Origin: Rhizobium sp. 18065 | GTDB taxonomy: Bacteria; Pseudomonadota; Alphaproteobacteria; Rhizobiales; Rhizobiaceae | DNA length: 64,000 nt | NCBI RefSeq assembly: GCF_902706095.1 | Contig: NZ_CACSJP010000013.1 | Coordinates: 28,539 to 92,538, forward strand | Direction: 5' to 3' | Shown: positions 46,031 to 54,489 of the stretch, piece after piece | Layout of the letters: every line of letters begins with the position of its first letter | Numbering within the stretch: the first letter of the stretch is position 1 | Program-made: the position numbers and the translations under genes | The notes under the pieces: generated by a model | What the model was told of the DNA's origin: nothing | What the model saw: only the letters and a program-made list of their open reading frames with translations | Databases searched by the model: none

Positions 46031-46324
46031 ATGGATATCGCAGCAATTCTGGCCCAACTCATCGGTGGCGCGGCCGGTGGAACGGCAGGCGGCAAGATTC
46101 TGAAGGATTCGGATCTCGGTCAGATCGGCAACCTGCTCGCCGGCGCGATCGGCGGCGTTGGCGGCGGGACGATCCTGGGATCGCTGCTCGGGGCGGGTGG
46201 AACCGCTGCGGCAGGTGGCGTTGATATAGCGGCGCTTGCGGGCCAGTTTGTCGGCGGCGGCGTCGCGGGTCTTGTTGTGCAGGTGGTTGTCGGGCTGATC
46301 AAGAACAAGTTGCTGGCCAAATAG
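46031..46324 (+). CDS. Glycine-rich small membrane protein, 97 aa
   Basis: The ATG at 46031 has GGAGGG upstream; an in-frame ATG 69 bases earlier lacks one. The sequence is almost only Gly, Ala, Leu, Ile and Val with glycine-zipper spacing (GGAAGGTAGGKI, GAIGGVGGGTILGSLLGAGG) and ends in a basic LIKNKLLAK. It probably packs into the membrane or forms oligomers. No family is recognised and no partner gene is adjacent. Confidence 0.7.
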   Translation: MDIAAILAQLIGGAAGGTAGGKILKDSDLGQIGNLLAGAIGGVGGGTILGSLLGAGGTAAAGGVDIAALAGQFVGGGVAGLVVQVVVGLIKNKLLAK

Positions 46325-46375
46325 GCGGCAATCACACACCGACTGGCCGAACATGATCCCGACGCAAAACCATTC

Positions 46376-46546
46376 CTAGAAGACAGCCTTGCAGAGCGCG
46401 CTGCCGGGAATGCCGCAGCTCGATATCGCGGCTGCCTGGCCGTGCCGCTGACCGGGTACTGTCGACACCACCAGCTGGGCGAACAGGAAGGCGAAAACGG
46501 CCATCGTCAAGGTCAGAATGGTCATGCGGCGAGAAAGCGTGCTCAT
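46376..46546 (-). CDS. Small membrane or secreted protein, 56 aa
   Basis: The ATG at 46546 follows GGAGAC. MSTLSRRMTILTLTMAVFAF is a signal-like or membrane helix, followed by a short tail with two Cys (SSCGIPGSALCKAVF). It is convergent with the glycine-rich gene, about 50 bp apart. Function unknown. Confidence 0.55.
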   Translation of the reverse strand: MSTLSRRMTILTLTMAVFAFLFAQLVVSTVPGQRHGQAAAISSCGIPGSALCKAVF

Positions 46547-46834
46547 ATGGAAGTCTCCAGTCCCTTGTCCCTGTGACTGACTATGCTGACACCCCGCTGA
46601 ACACCGCCTGAGAACCGGGTTCATCCGGCATTCAGGAATCCGGATAATTTTTCGATACGTCGCCGGGGTGTGTCATCGGGCGATGAAACGGGCTTTGGGC
46701 CTTTATCCGCGTGCCTCTCTCTGCAATAGTGCTGCCACGGGCACCGTCTCGTTTGTCACAACAATTGAAGTCGTTCTCATGCGTGGCACTGCCCGCAGAT
46801 GGGACATGCGGCCTTCACAAAACGAGACCAGACG

Positions 46835-47212
46835 ATGGAAAACATCAATCACACGACCATGCGCTTCGGGCGGGTCGCTGTCATGCTGCCGGTCAAGCAG
46901 ATGGCACGCGCAGAAAAATTCTACACCGAGGTTCTCGGTTTCAGCAAAACCTTCGAAAACGGCACTCCGGTCGGCTTCATGATCCTGAAACGGGATTCGG
47001 CCGAATTGCACCTGACTTTGCAGCCCGGTTATGAAGCGGCGGACTTCAACGTCGCCCATATGATGGTCGAAAATATCGATGCCCTGCATGACGTCATCCA
47101 GCGCAAGGGCCTGCGGGTGATCAAACGGCTGCAGAACAAGGATTACGGTCTGCGTGCCTTCGTCTTCGAGGATCCCGACGGCAATCGCATCGACGTCGGC
47201 GAGCCGATCTGA
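46835..47212 (+). CDS. VOC-family (glyoxalase/bleomycin-resistance-like) protein
   Basis: 125 residues from the ATG at 46835; an ATG 12 codons earlier is possible. Two beta-alpha-beta-beta-beta halves: VAVMLPVKQMARAEKFYTEV plus LGFSKTFENG, and VAHMMVENIDALHDVIQRKG ending FVFEDPDGNRIDVGEP with the usual metal-site Glu. Members include lyases, dioxygenases and drug-binding proteins. The metal ligand set is only partly visible, so the reaction is unknown. Confidence 0.8.
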   Translation: MENINHTTMRFGRVAVMLPVKQMARAEKFYTEVLGFSKTFENGTPVGFMILKRDSAELHLTLQPGYEAADFNVAHMMVENIDALHDVIQRKGLRVIKRLQNKDYGLRAFVFEDPDGNRIDVGEPI

Positions 47213-47301
47213 CCTGTGGAGCGCTGATGGCTACGCCGGCCGGTCGACCATGCAACGCCGTTTGAGCCAACAGAACTGATTCCATTTAGAAATGAACGGC
47301 T

Positions 47302-48198
47302 CTAAAGGTTCGCCTTGGCGAAGATTTCCGTTGCCCAGTCGAGGAAGACACGCAGGCGTGCAGCCGTGTGCCTGTTTTGCGGATAGACGGCCGAAAGCGG
47401 CGTCGGCGAGGGCGGATGGTCCGGCAGGATCTCGATCAGCCGCCCCTCGGCAAGATCCTGCGCCAGCCGGTAGTGCGGCGCCTGGATCAGGCCGAAGCCG
47501 AGCCGGCAGAGATCGGTCATCGTGTCGGAATTGTTGACCGTGACCCGCGAGCCGAGCGAGATCAGCTTTATCGCCTGCCCATCGATGAATTCGAGCGGCA
47601 TCACTTCGCCGGTGCGCGACGAGACGAAGCCGACGCACAGATGCCCGGCTTGAAGATCGGTAAGCGTGGCCGGCATGCCGTGGCGGGCGAGATAGGCGGG
47701 GCTGGCGCAGGTCACTTCGTTGATCGTCGCAAGCCGCCGCGCGATCAGGCCGCTGTCGGCAAGCTCTCCGGCGCGAAGGGCGCAATCGACGCCTTCACGG
47801 ACCAGGTCAACCAGCCGGTCGCCCTGGCCGATATGCAGGTCGAGGCCGGGATAGCGATCGAGGAACTCCGGCAGGTGCGGTAGAAGAAATGTCCGCGTCA
47901 GCAGCGGATGAGCATCGATCCGCAGAAGCCCGCGGGGGCGGCTGTCTCGAAAGGCCGATTCCGCCTCTTCTATATCGGAGAGAATGGCAAGGCAGCGTTG
48001 GTAATGTGCCTGTCCTTCCAGCGTCGGTGTCACATGCCGCGTCGTGCGCTCCAGCAGCCGGGCGCCGAGATCGGCCTCCAGCTGCTTGATCGCTTCGGTC
48101 GCCGTCGATCGGCCAAGCCCGAGATCGGCCGCCGCCGCAGAAAAACTGCGCCGCTCCACCACGCGAATGAACAACTGCATCCGGTCAAGACGATCCAT
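47302..48198 (-). CDS. LysR-family transcriptional regulator
   Basis: 298 residues. The N-terminal helix-turn-helix is MDRLDRMQLFIRVVERRSFS then AAADLGLGRSTATEAIKQLE, followed by the long LysR effector domain. Its gene diverges from the SDR-tautomerase pair with a 104-bp gap. LysR proteins usually control the divergent gene and themselves, so the pair is the probable target. Confidence 0.93.
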   Translation of the reverse strand: MDRLDRMQLFIRVVERRSFSAAAADLGLGRSTATEAIKQLEADLGARLLERTTRHVTPTLEGQAHYQRCLAILSDIEEAESAFRDSRPRGLLRIDAHPLLTRTFLLPHLPEFLDRYPGLDLHIGQGDRLVDLVREGVDCALRAGELADSGLIARRLATINEVTCASPAYLARHGMPATLTDLQAGHLCVGFVSSRTGEVMPLEFIDGQAIKLISLGSRVTVNNSDTMTDLCRLGFGLIQAPHYRLAQDLAEGRLIEILPDHPPSPTPLSAVYPQNRHTAARLRVFLDWATEIFAKANL

Positions 48199-48217
48199 CT
48201 CTCATTGTTCGCACCAT

Positions 48218-48240
48218 CAGAATTATCATGTCAAGTTCTG
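48218..48240. promoter_or_regulatory. Inverted repeat in the LysR-SDR gap
   Basis: CAGAA (48218-48222) and TTCTG (48236-48240) are 13 bp apart, between the divergent genes. It is a weak candidate for a LysR-type recognition site. Confidence 0.3.
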
Positions 48241-48302
48241 CGTGATTGTTTGGCGCAGGCATGGGCATATCTTCCATTCAGGCAGAAACAAGGAGCGCCA
48301 TC

Positions 48303-49043
48303 ATGACCGAGACACAAACCAGAACCGCCATCGTCACCGGATCGTCGAAAGGTATTGGCGCGGCGATTGCCAGACGTCTTGCCCGCGACGACTATGCCGT
48401 GGTGGTCAATTATGCGAGCGGCGCCGATTCAGCCGCAGCCGTTGTCGGAGAAATCGAGGCGGCCGGCGGCCGTGCCGTGGCGGTTCAGGCCGATATCGCC
48501 TCCGGCGACGGTTTGAAGGCATTGTTCGATGCCGCCGAAGAGGTTTTTGGTGGTGTCGACGTGCTGGTCAACAATGCCGGCATCATGCAGCTTTCACCGA
48601 TCGCCGACACATCGGACGAGGCCTTCGAGCGCCAGGTTGCGATCAATCTCGGCGGCGTCTTTCGCGGCATGCGCGAAGGCGCAAACCGCATCCGCCCCGG
48701 TGGCCGCATCATCAGCTTCTCGACCAGTGTCGTCGGCCTCTATCAGCCGGCCTACGGCGTCTATGCCGCAACCAAGGCGGCCGTCGAGGCGATGACCCAT
48801 ATCCTCGCCAAGGAACTCGGCCCGAAGGCGATCACCGTCAATGCCGTGGCGCCGGGGCCGGTCGAAACCGAACTGTTCATGAAGGGCAAGTCGGACGAGC
48901 TGGTCAACACGATTGCCGGCATGAACCCGCTGAAGCGGCTCGGCCAGCCGGACGACATTGCCGCTGTCGTCTCCTTCCTCGCAGGGCCGGATGGCGGCTG
49001 GGTCAATGGCCAGGTGATCCGCGCCAATGGCGGCGTGGTCTGA
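48303..49043 (+). CDS. SDR-family oxidoreductase
   Basis: 246 residues from the ATG at 48303, with AAGGAG upstream. It has a complete SDR active site: IVTGSSKGIGAAIARRLA, LVNNAGI, Ser in ISFSTSVVG, YGVYAATKAAVEAM with Tyr and Lys, and NAVAPGPVETELF. It is followed 44 bp later by a tautomerase gene and is divergent from LysR, so the two enzymes may modify the same carbonyl compound. Confidence 0.9.
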   Translation: MTETQTRTAIVTGSSKGIGAAIARRLARDDYAVVVNYASGADSAAAVVGEIEAAGGRAVAVQADIASGDGLKALFDAAEEVFGGVDVLVNNAGIMQLSPIADTSDEAFERQVAINLGGVFRGMREGANRIRPGGRIISFSTSVVGLYQPAYGVYAATKAAVEAMTHILAKELGPKAITVNAVAPGPVETELFMKGKSDELVNTIAGMNPLKRLGQPDDIAAVVSFLAGPDGGWVNGQVIRANGGVV

Positions 49044-49087
49044 CACGCAGACAGCCACTCAAAGAAACAACATAGCAGGAGAATGAA

Positions 49088-49300
49088 ATGCCGTTTGTAA
49101 ACATCAAGACCCCGGAAGGGGCGCTGTCCAAGCTCCAGAAGGAGGAAATCGTCCATCGGACAACTGCCATGCTGGTCGAGTATTTTTCCGAAGCAGCGCG
49201 TCCGCACACCATGGTGCTGATCGAGGAGGTCAAGGACGGCGGCTATGCCCGCGCCGACATGGTCTTCACCATCCCGGACGCCTATCGCGCCGTCGACTAG
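49088..49300 (+). CDS. 4-oxalocrotonate tautomerase-family protein
   Basis: 70 residues. After Met removal, Pro1 of PFVNIKTPEGALSKLQKEEI would be the catalytic base of this superfamily; the length and the QKEEIVHRTT helix fit. Members shift keto-enol double bonds or dehalogenate. It is in line with the SDR gene and probably in the same transcript. The substrate is not evident. Confidence 0.85.
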   Translation: MPFVNIKTPEGALSKLQKEEIVHRTTAMLVEYFSEAARPHTMVLIEEVKDGGYARADMVFTIPDAYRAVD

Positions 49301-49388
49301 CGGCGTTCAGCTTAAAAAAGATCGGGCGGGGGATCGCTCCCGCCGCCCGGTTCCCCTCTTTATACTCTGTATGGATCGTGTCAGCCGA

Positions 49389-49724
49389 TCAGAGCCGCGA
49401 CCAGGTCTGGCTCTTGCAAAGGACCGCGAGCACGCAGCCCTTCATCTTCAGCGAGCTGCCCGAAACGGTGCCCGAACCCGAATAGGTCTTGTCGGTCTCC
49501 GGATCGGTGATTTCGCCGGAATAGCTGTCACCGCTGCCCGACATCTTGCCGATCTGCTTGCCGACGAACTTGCCGGTCTTCAGCGTCACGCAAAAGGCAC
49601 CGCCACAGGGGGCGATTTCGGCCGTGGCGCCGGTTGCCGTCTTCCAGTTGCCCTCGATGGGCTCTGCTGCCTGCGCGGTGATGGCCGAAAATGCCAGCGC
49701 GGCGGCGATGATGATGGTCCGCAT
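49389..49724 (-). CDS. DUF2147 secreted protein
   Basis: 111 residues from the ATG at 49724 (GGGAGGAAG upstream). The signal peptide MRTIIIAAALAFSAITAQAA cleaves near AQA-AE. The body has the short DUF2147 pattern: PIEGNWKTATGATAEIAPCG, GSGTVSGSSLKMKGCVLAVLC and a final TWSRL. There are four Cys, likely two disulfides. A small beta-barrel-like periplasmic protein; function unknown. Confidence 0.8.
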   Translation of the reverse strand: MRTIIIAAALAFSAITAQAAEPIEGNWKTATGATAEIAPCGGAFCVTLKTGKFVGKQIGKMSGSGDSYSGEITDPETDKTYSGSGTVSGSSLKMKGCVLAVLCKSQTWSRL

Positions 49725-50236
49725 GTGTGGTCTTCCTCCCGAGACGATGTAATCCGCCGATAGCCGCCTGTGATTTCCTCCGAAATCGCGGCGCATCGGT
49801 TAAGAATTATCTTACGCACACGTAAAGGTAAAATGCAATCCGCCCGAATTTGCCTCTGTGGACGACGGGCAAATCCAGCATTTCCGGCCTTTGTTAAAAG
49901 TGCCTTCGAATTTCGTGGTGAACAATCGGTTGATTTCCAGATCTGAAATTTTCGTAAATTTCGACGCAAATTCCTTAATATGCAGGGCATCCGATGCTTA
50001 ACAAAAACCCAAGTTTACGAAGCATTTGTACTTTGTTTTCAGCAAATTAAGCATGCATTTTAAGCGACCATTGAAAGCCTTCCGGCATAGTCGGGTCATC
50101 AAACGAGCAGGGAAAAACCCGCCGATACCTGAAGGTTCGAAACGCCACGAAAGAAGATGGCAACGGTCCGGAAGGCGCTCCGAAAGGGGCAAAACAGGGA
50201 CAGTTTAAACCACTAGGCTAGACAGGGACAAATCCG
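49725..50236. other. Intergenic region, AT-rich
   Basis: 512 bp between DUF2147 and Sel1 genes, AT-rich from 49800 to 50060, with the promoter of the leftward gene near its left end. A repeated ACAGGGACA (50194-50202 and 50222-50230) precedes the Sel1 start and its second copy includes the ribosome site. An ORF of 64 codons on the minus strand lacks a ribosome site. No RNA gene is evident. Confidence 0.45.
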
Positions 50237-50503
50237 ATGGCACGCTTTGAAATGCGCAATTCCGAAATGGCCACCATGGGTGGCGAAACCCGAGCCGATG
50301 TCTTCTGCGACATGGGTCTGATGTACGCAACCGGCCGCGGTTGCCCGATCGACCTGGTCTCGGCACACAAGTGGCTGAACATCGCTGCGATCAAGGGATG
50401 CGAGCGCGCCGCCGAGCTGCGTGCCGATCTTGCCCAGACGATGAGCAAGCCCGATCTCGCCGCAGCGCTGCGCGCCGCCCGCGAGTGGATGACCATCCAC
50501 TGA
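50237..50503 (+). CDS. Sel1-repeat small protein
   Basis: 88 residues. DVFCDMGLMYATGRGCPIDL then VSAHKWLNIAAIKGCERAAE is one Sel1-type helical repeat. Sel1 proteins usually serve as protein-binding scaffolds. There is no signal peptide, so it should be cytoplasmic. It stands alone, with two hairpins after it. Confidence 0.78.
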   Translation: MARFEMRNSEMATMGGETRADVFCDMGLMYATGRGCPIDLVSAHKWLNIAAIKGCERAAELRADLAQTMSKPDLAAALRAAREWMTIH

Positions 50504-50603
50504 ACGAGTTACCCCGCCAACGGCGGGGGACGAAAAGCACAAGAACCCTGGAGAGGGGAACGTGGCGGGGGACCTTTGGACGGGGCCAGTGCCAACACAT
50601 CAG

Positions 50604-50647
50604 AACCGCGACCGGCAGGAACAAGGCCGGCGCGGTTCTTTTTATTT
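50604..50647 (+). terminator. Rho-independent terminator after Sel1 gene
   Basis: AACCGCG plus CCGGC (50604-50616, one bulged A) pairs with GCCGG plus CGCGGTT (50626-50637), then CTTTTTATTT follows. A separate GC hairpin at 50512-50528 precedes it, without a T run. Confidence 0.75.
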
Positions 50648-50660
50648 CAGTTGACCGCCG

Positions 50661-51773
50661 TTACGCCAGCGAGGCCAGAACCTTCGGCAGTGCCTCTTCA
50701 AGAAGGTCCATATCGGCCGGCAGGCCGGTCGAGATGCGGATGCAACGGTTCAGGGGGGCAACGCCGGGCATGCGGATGAAAACGCCGTGCTCCATCAGCC
50801 CATCGACGATAGCACGCGCATAGACACCGTCTCGTCCCGCATCGACCGTGACGAAATTCGTCGCGGACTGGAGCGGTTTCAGGCCATTGGCAGTGGCGAT
50901 GGCTGAAATACGTGCGCGCGATGCCGTGATCCGGGAAAGCACATCCGTCAGATACGCCTGGTCCTCCAGCGCCGCGAGGGCGGCTTCGGTCGAAAGCCGT
51001 GGCATGCCGAAATGGTTGCGGATCTTGTCGAAGGCAGAAACCGTGCCCGCCGTGCCGAAACCATAGCCGACGCGCGCGCCGGCCAGGCCATAGGCCTTGG
51101 AGAATGTCCGGGTACGGATCACGTTGGGCAGGTCGATCAAGGCGTCGGTGGCCGGGATCGAGCCCGCCGGTGCCGTTTCGCTATAGGCTTCGTCCAGAAT
51201 GAGCAGCGTGGTTTCCGGCAGCGCCCGGGCAAAGGCAACGATGGCGTCCGCATCCCACCAACTGCCCATCGGATTGTCGGGATTGGCGAAATAGACCAGC
51301 GGCGCGTCCTCGGCTTTAACGGCTGCGAGCAGTCCGTCGAGGTCTTCGCGGTCGTCGCGGTAAGGCACAGTGACCAGACGGCCGCCGAAGCCGTTGACAT
51401 GGAAATTGAAAGTCGGATAGCCGCCGAGCGAGGTGACGACCGGCATGCCCGGCTCGATCACCAGCCGGACGATCAGGCCGAGCAGGTCGTCGATGCCTTC
51501 TCCGATGACGAAATTCTCCGGCTTGAGCGACAGATGTGCCGCCAGCGCCGTCTTCAGCGCGTGGTTTTCCGGATCATTGTATTTCCAGATCTCGGCCGAT
51601 TTTTCAGCGATCTTCGCAATGACGGAAGGGGCCGGGCCGAAGCCGCTTTCATTCGCTCCGATCCGGGCTTTCACCGGAAGCCCGCGTTTGCGTTCGATGG
51701 CCTCCGGTCCGATGAAGGGCACCGTTGCCGGCAGGGAGGATGTCAGGGGTGTGAAGCGAGAAAAGGCGGACAT
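50661..51773 (-). CDS. PLP-dependent aminotransferase (HisC-like, fold type I)
   Basis: 370 residues from the ATG at 51773. Features are LILDEAYSE, the PLP lysine in RTRTFSKAYGLAGARVGYG, and the substrate Arg near NRCIRISTGLP. The overall layout is of histidinol-phosphate and aromatic aminotransferases, but no his genes are adjacent, so it may be a second, specialised enzyme. The exact amino donor is unresolved. Confidence 0.87.
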   Translation of the reverse strand: MSAFSRFTPLTSSLPATVPFIGPEAIERKRGLPVKARIGANESGFGPAPSVIAKIAEKSAEIWKYNDPENHALKTALAAHLSLKPENFVIGEGIDDLLGLIVRLVIEPGMPVVTSLGGYPTFNFHVNGFGGRLVTVPYRDDREDLDGLLAAVKAEDAPLVYFANPDNPMGSWWDADAIVAFARALPETTLLILDEAYSETAPAGSIPATDALIDLPNVIRTRTFSKAYGLAGARVGYGFGTAGTVSAFDKIRNHFGMPRLSTEAALAALEDQAYLTDVLSRITASRARISAIATANGLKPLQSATNFVTVDAGRDGVYARAIVDGLMEHGVFIRMPGVAPLNRCIRISTGLPADMDLLEEALPKVLASLA

Positions 51774-51884
51774 GCGATGCTGGGATCCCGGGCAGAGTTG
51801 AACTGTGCCCACAATAGGTTTCCGCAGGACGTGCGCAAGGGCGACAAGGTGCGCTGAAGGTCCGCTTCAGACGTTTTGCCGCGA

Positions 51885-52295
51885 TCAGCGTCCGAGGCGC
51901 GCGCCGTTTCCATTGGTGAACGGCTTGAGCGGCGCTTCCATCTTTTCACCGAGCATGAAGTCGGCACGCACGATCCGGTGCAGCATGGCCTCCGGGATAG
52001 GCCGGATGAATTTCACCCCGACCCGGTTGCCGTTTCGATAGGCTTCCGCACAGCCGATACGATCGGCGAGGCCGACGACCTGCAGGTAGTAATGGGAGGA
52101 TAGACCGATGGTCGTGGTCATCACAAGTGCAGCGCCGCCTTGCGAAATATCCACGACTTCACAACTGCGGATCGTGATGCCGCTGAGCCCGGGGCTGACC
52201 GCCATCACCTTGGCGGGACGTTGAACGTAGAAGCGCTCCCATTTGCGCTCGTACATTTCCGACTTGACGGTCGCCAGATGCGTTGCGTTTTCCAT
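51885..52295 (-). CDS. PilZ-like protein 1
   Basis: 136 residues. The segment from about 18 to 98 resembles a PilZ barrel, with the second c-di-GMP motif intact (VVDISQGGAAL, DxSxxG). The first motif is off: ERFYVQRPAKV gives R-x4-R instead of RxxxR. It is followed by VGVKFIRPIPEAM and a charged tail. It may bind c-di-GMP weakly, or not at all. The adjacent gene is a second PilZ-like protein. Confidence 0.72.
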   Translation of the reverse strand: MENATHLATVKSEMYERKWERFYVQRPAKVMAVSPGLSGITIRSCEVVDISQGGAALVMTTTIGLSSHYYLQVVGLADRIGCAEAYRNGNRVGVKFIRPIPEAMLHRIVRADFMLGEKMEAPLKPFTNGNGARLGR

Positions 52296-52498
52296 TGTTA
52301 TTCTCGCGTTCCAAGCCCGGTGTTGCTTGCACTGTGGGTTCTAATATTTGCATTAGCGTCAATAGGATCAGTCAAGTTTTAGGTATCTTCGTTTTCCTGC
52401 ATGTGAGCGTGAAGATCTCGAAGAGAAATACTGAGCTGTCGCTCGTCGAAAGCAGATCCGGCGCGACGTGTTCTGCCGCGCTGCGCCGGTTGTTGATG

Positions 52499-52852
52499 TC
52501 AGTGGTTGAGTTCGAAGGACAGCCGCACAACGTGATGCAGAAACTCGGGATCGATCAGCATGTTGAAGCCGATGGTCAGTTTCTCCGCTTCGCGGCGGAT
52601 CAGCGTGCAGCCGATTTCATCATGAATTCCGAGGATTTCCAGGAAGAAGTTGCTCGGCATCGGCAGATGTGGCGAGACTTCCAGTTCTGCCCCATGCAGG
52701 GATATCGTGCGGATCAGGCAACGGAGTGAAGTCTTCGTACTCAGGTGATGGCCGACGAATATGATCTTGCCCGGCCGGTCGATCCTGAATTTCTCGAAGA
52801 CCTTGTCCTGCGGAATATTGGCTTTTGCGTCTGGTACCATCTGTAAGGGCAT
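52499..52852 (-). CDS. PilZ-like protein 2
   Basis: 117 residues with the same fold outline as its neighbour: KFRIDRPGKIIFVGHH, then RTISLHGAELEVS and LTIGFNMLIDPEFLHHVVRLSF. Neither c-di-GMP motif is canonical: R-x2-R at the first and T-x-S-x-x-G at the second, with the Asp lost. The two genes look like an old tandem duplication; the 203-bp gap between them probably gives each its own promoter. Confidence 0.62.
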   Translation of the reverse strand: MPLQMVPDAKANIPQDKVFEKFRIDRPGKIIFVGHHLSTKTSLRCLIRTISLHGAELEVSPHLPMPSNFFLEILGIHDEIGCTLIRREAEKLTIGFNMLIDPEFLHHVVRLSFELNH

Positions 52853-53102
52853 TTCACCCTCCCTTGGTGATCTTGCACGGTCCCAATTTAACGCATCTTC
52901 TTCGACACTTTCTCTATGCGATCGTTAAAATCCAAAGCAAATCTGTTTTTTGCTTTGGACTCAGGTGTTTACCCAGGCCTTGGCGCCAACGTCGGGCATC
53001 CGGCGCTTGACCGGAAATCGCCACAAAGCTAGGCCTTGGTCATCGATGCGCCTGCAGTTCCGATGTTGGGCGCTTTTTCAGATTTGAGACGAGGCGCGAC
53101 AC

Positions 53103-54320
53103 GTGGCGGGCAGATTGGTGATCATTGGTGCTGGCCAGGCAGGATTTGCCCTGGCGGCAAAACTTCGGGCGCTGAAGGACGAGCGACCTATCACGCTTCT
53201 GGGCGCCGAGCCCTGCCTTCCCTATCAGCGCCCGCCGTTGTCGAAAAAATACCTGCTCGGCGAAATGAGCTTCGATCGCCTGCTGTTTCGCCCGGAGAAC
53301 TGGTACGAGGAGAATAACGTCGAGATCCGCCTTTCGACCCCGGTCGAGGCAATCGATCGCGTAGCGAAGCAGGTTCGCCTCTTCGACGGCTCCGCGCTCG
53401 CCTATGAAACGCTGGTGTTCGCCACGGGCGCGACGCCGCGGCGCTTGCCAACCCAGATTGGCGGCGATCTCGACGGTGTCTATACCGCGCGCGACAAGGC
53501 CGATGCCGACCGTCTTGCCGACGAGATGAAGGCAGGACGACGTCTGCTGATCGTCGGCGGCGGCTATATCGGGCTTGAGGCTGCGGCCGTCGCGCGCAAG
53601 CTCGGTCTCGAGGTGACCCTGATTGAAGTGACCGATCGCATTCTGGCCCGTGTCGCCGCCAGTGAAACCGCCGACGCCATGCGCGCTATCCATGCGGCCC
53701 AGGGCGTGGTCATTCGCGAAAAAACCGGTCTGACCCGCTTGATCGGCGAGGATGGACGGGTCAAGGCGGCCGAACTGTCGGATGGCAGCGTCATCGATGT
53801 CGATCTGGTGATTGCCGGTATCGGCGTTGTGCCCAATGACCGGATTGCCGCAGAGGCCGGGATCGAAACCGCCAACGGCATTCTCGTCGACGACATGGAG
53901 CAGAGTTCCGATCCGAACGTCTATGCCGTGGGCGATTGCGCGGTCTTCGACTGGAAGGGGCACAAGATCCGGCTCGAGTCGGTGCAGAATGCCGTGGACC
54001 AGGCGGAGGCGGCTGCCAACAACATGGCCGGCGCTGCGCTGCCCTATCGGCCAAAACCGTGGTTCTGGTCGGATCAGTATGACGTCAAGCTGCAGATCGC
54101 CGGTTTCAATCTCGGCTATGACGAGACGGTCGTTCGACCGGGTGCCAGGGAAGGAAGCCTCTCTGTCTGGTATTTCTCCAGCGGCGAGTTCATTGCGGTC
54201 GATGCGATCAATGACGCCAAGGCTTATGTCGCCGGCAAGAAACTGCTCGATCTGGGCCGAACTCCTGACAAGGCTGTCATCGCCGACCCTTCGACAGACC
54301 TCAAGACGCTGATCGCCTGA
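53103..54320 (+). CDS. FAD-dependent ferredoxin/rubredoxin reductase
   Basis: 405 residues from the GTG at 53103. There are two dinucleotide folds: FAD at LVIIGAGQAGFALAAKLRAL and NAD(P)H at LLIVGGGYIGLEAAAVARKL, plus the family motif PYQRPPLSKKYLLG and the second FAD motif VYAVGDCAVFD. It matches the oxygenase-coupled ferredoxin/putidaredoxin reductases. No ferredoxin or P450 gene adjoins, so its electron acceptor is unknown. A 36-bp palindromic terminator follows. Confidence 0.9.
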   Translation: MAGRLVIIGAGQAGFALAAKLRALKDERPITLLGAEPCLPYQRPPLSKKYLLGEMSFDRLLFRPENWYEENNVEIRLSTPVEAIDRVAKQVRLFDGSALAYETLVFATGATPRRLPTQIGGDLDGVYTARDKADADRLADEMKAGRRLLIVGGGYIGLEAAAVARKLGLEVTLIEVTDRILARVAASETADAMRAIHAAQGVVIREKTGLTRLIGEDGRVKAAELSDGSVIDVDLVIAGIGVVPNDRIAAEAGIETANGILVDDMEQSSDPNVYAVGDCAVFDWKGHKIRLESVQNAVDQAEAAANNMAGAALPYRPKPWFWSDQYDVKLQIAGFNLGYDETVVRPGAREGSLSVWYFSSGEFIAVDAINDAKAYVAGKKLLDLGRTPDKAVIADPSTDLKTLIA

Positions 54321-54359
54321 CGCACATACCGTCGCCAGGCTATGCCTTTATATAGTGAC

Positions 54360-54395
54360 AAAAGAGGTCCCGGAATGCATTCCGGGACCTCTTTT
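54360..54395. terminator. 36-bp perfect palindrome, bidirectional terminator
   Basis: The two 18-base halves pair completely, with AAAA at the left end and TTTT at the right, between the reductase gene (rightward) and the integrase gene (leftward). It should stop transcription from both sides. Confidence 0.85.
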
Positions 54396-54446
54396 GCGTT
54401 GCTTCAATAACAGTTATGTGAAACAACAAAAGCTAAGCGAAATCAA

Positions 54447-54472
54447 AGTGATGGTAGCGCTATCATGTCACT
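54447..54472. repeat. Imperfect inverted repeat beside the integrase gene
   Basis: AGTGATGGTAGCGC pairs imperfectly with TATCATGTCACT (one mismatch, a two-base bulge), 18 bp past the integrase stop. Size and symmetry suit a tyrosine recombinase core site. A terminator for the integrase, with a following T-rich stretch on the minus strand, is the alternative. Confidence 0.4.
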
Positions 54473-54489
54473 AACAAAAAAATGAACTG

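Noticed and set aside
49998..50192. 64-codon minus-strand ORF before the Sel1 gene
   Set aside because: No ribosome site, no recognisable content, AT-rich spacer context.
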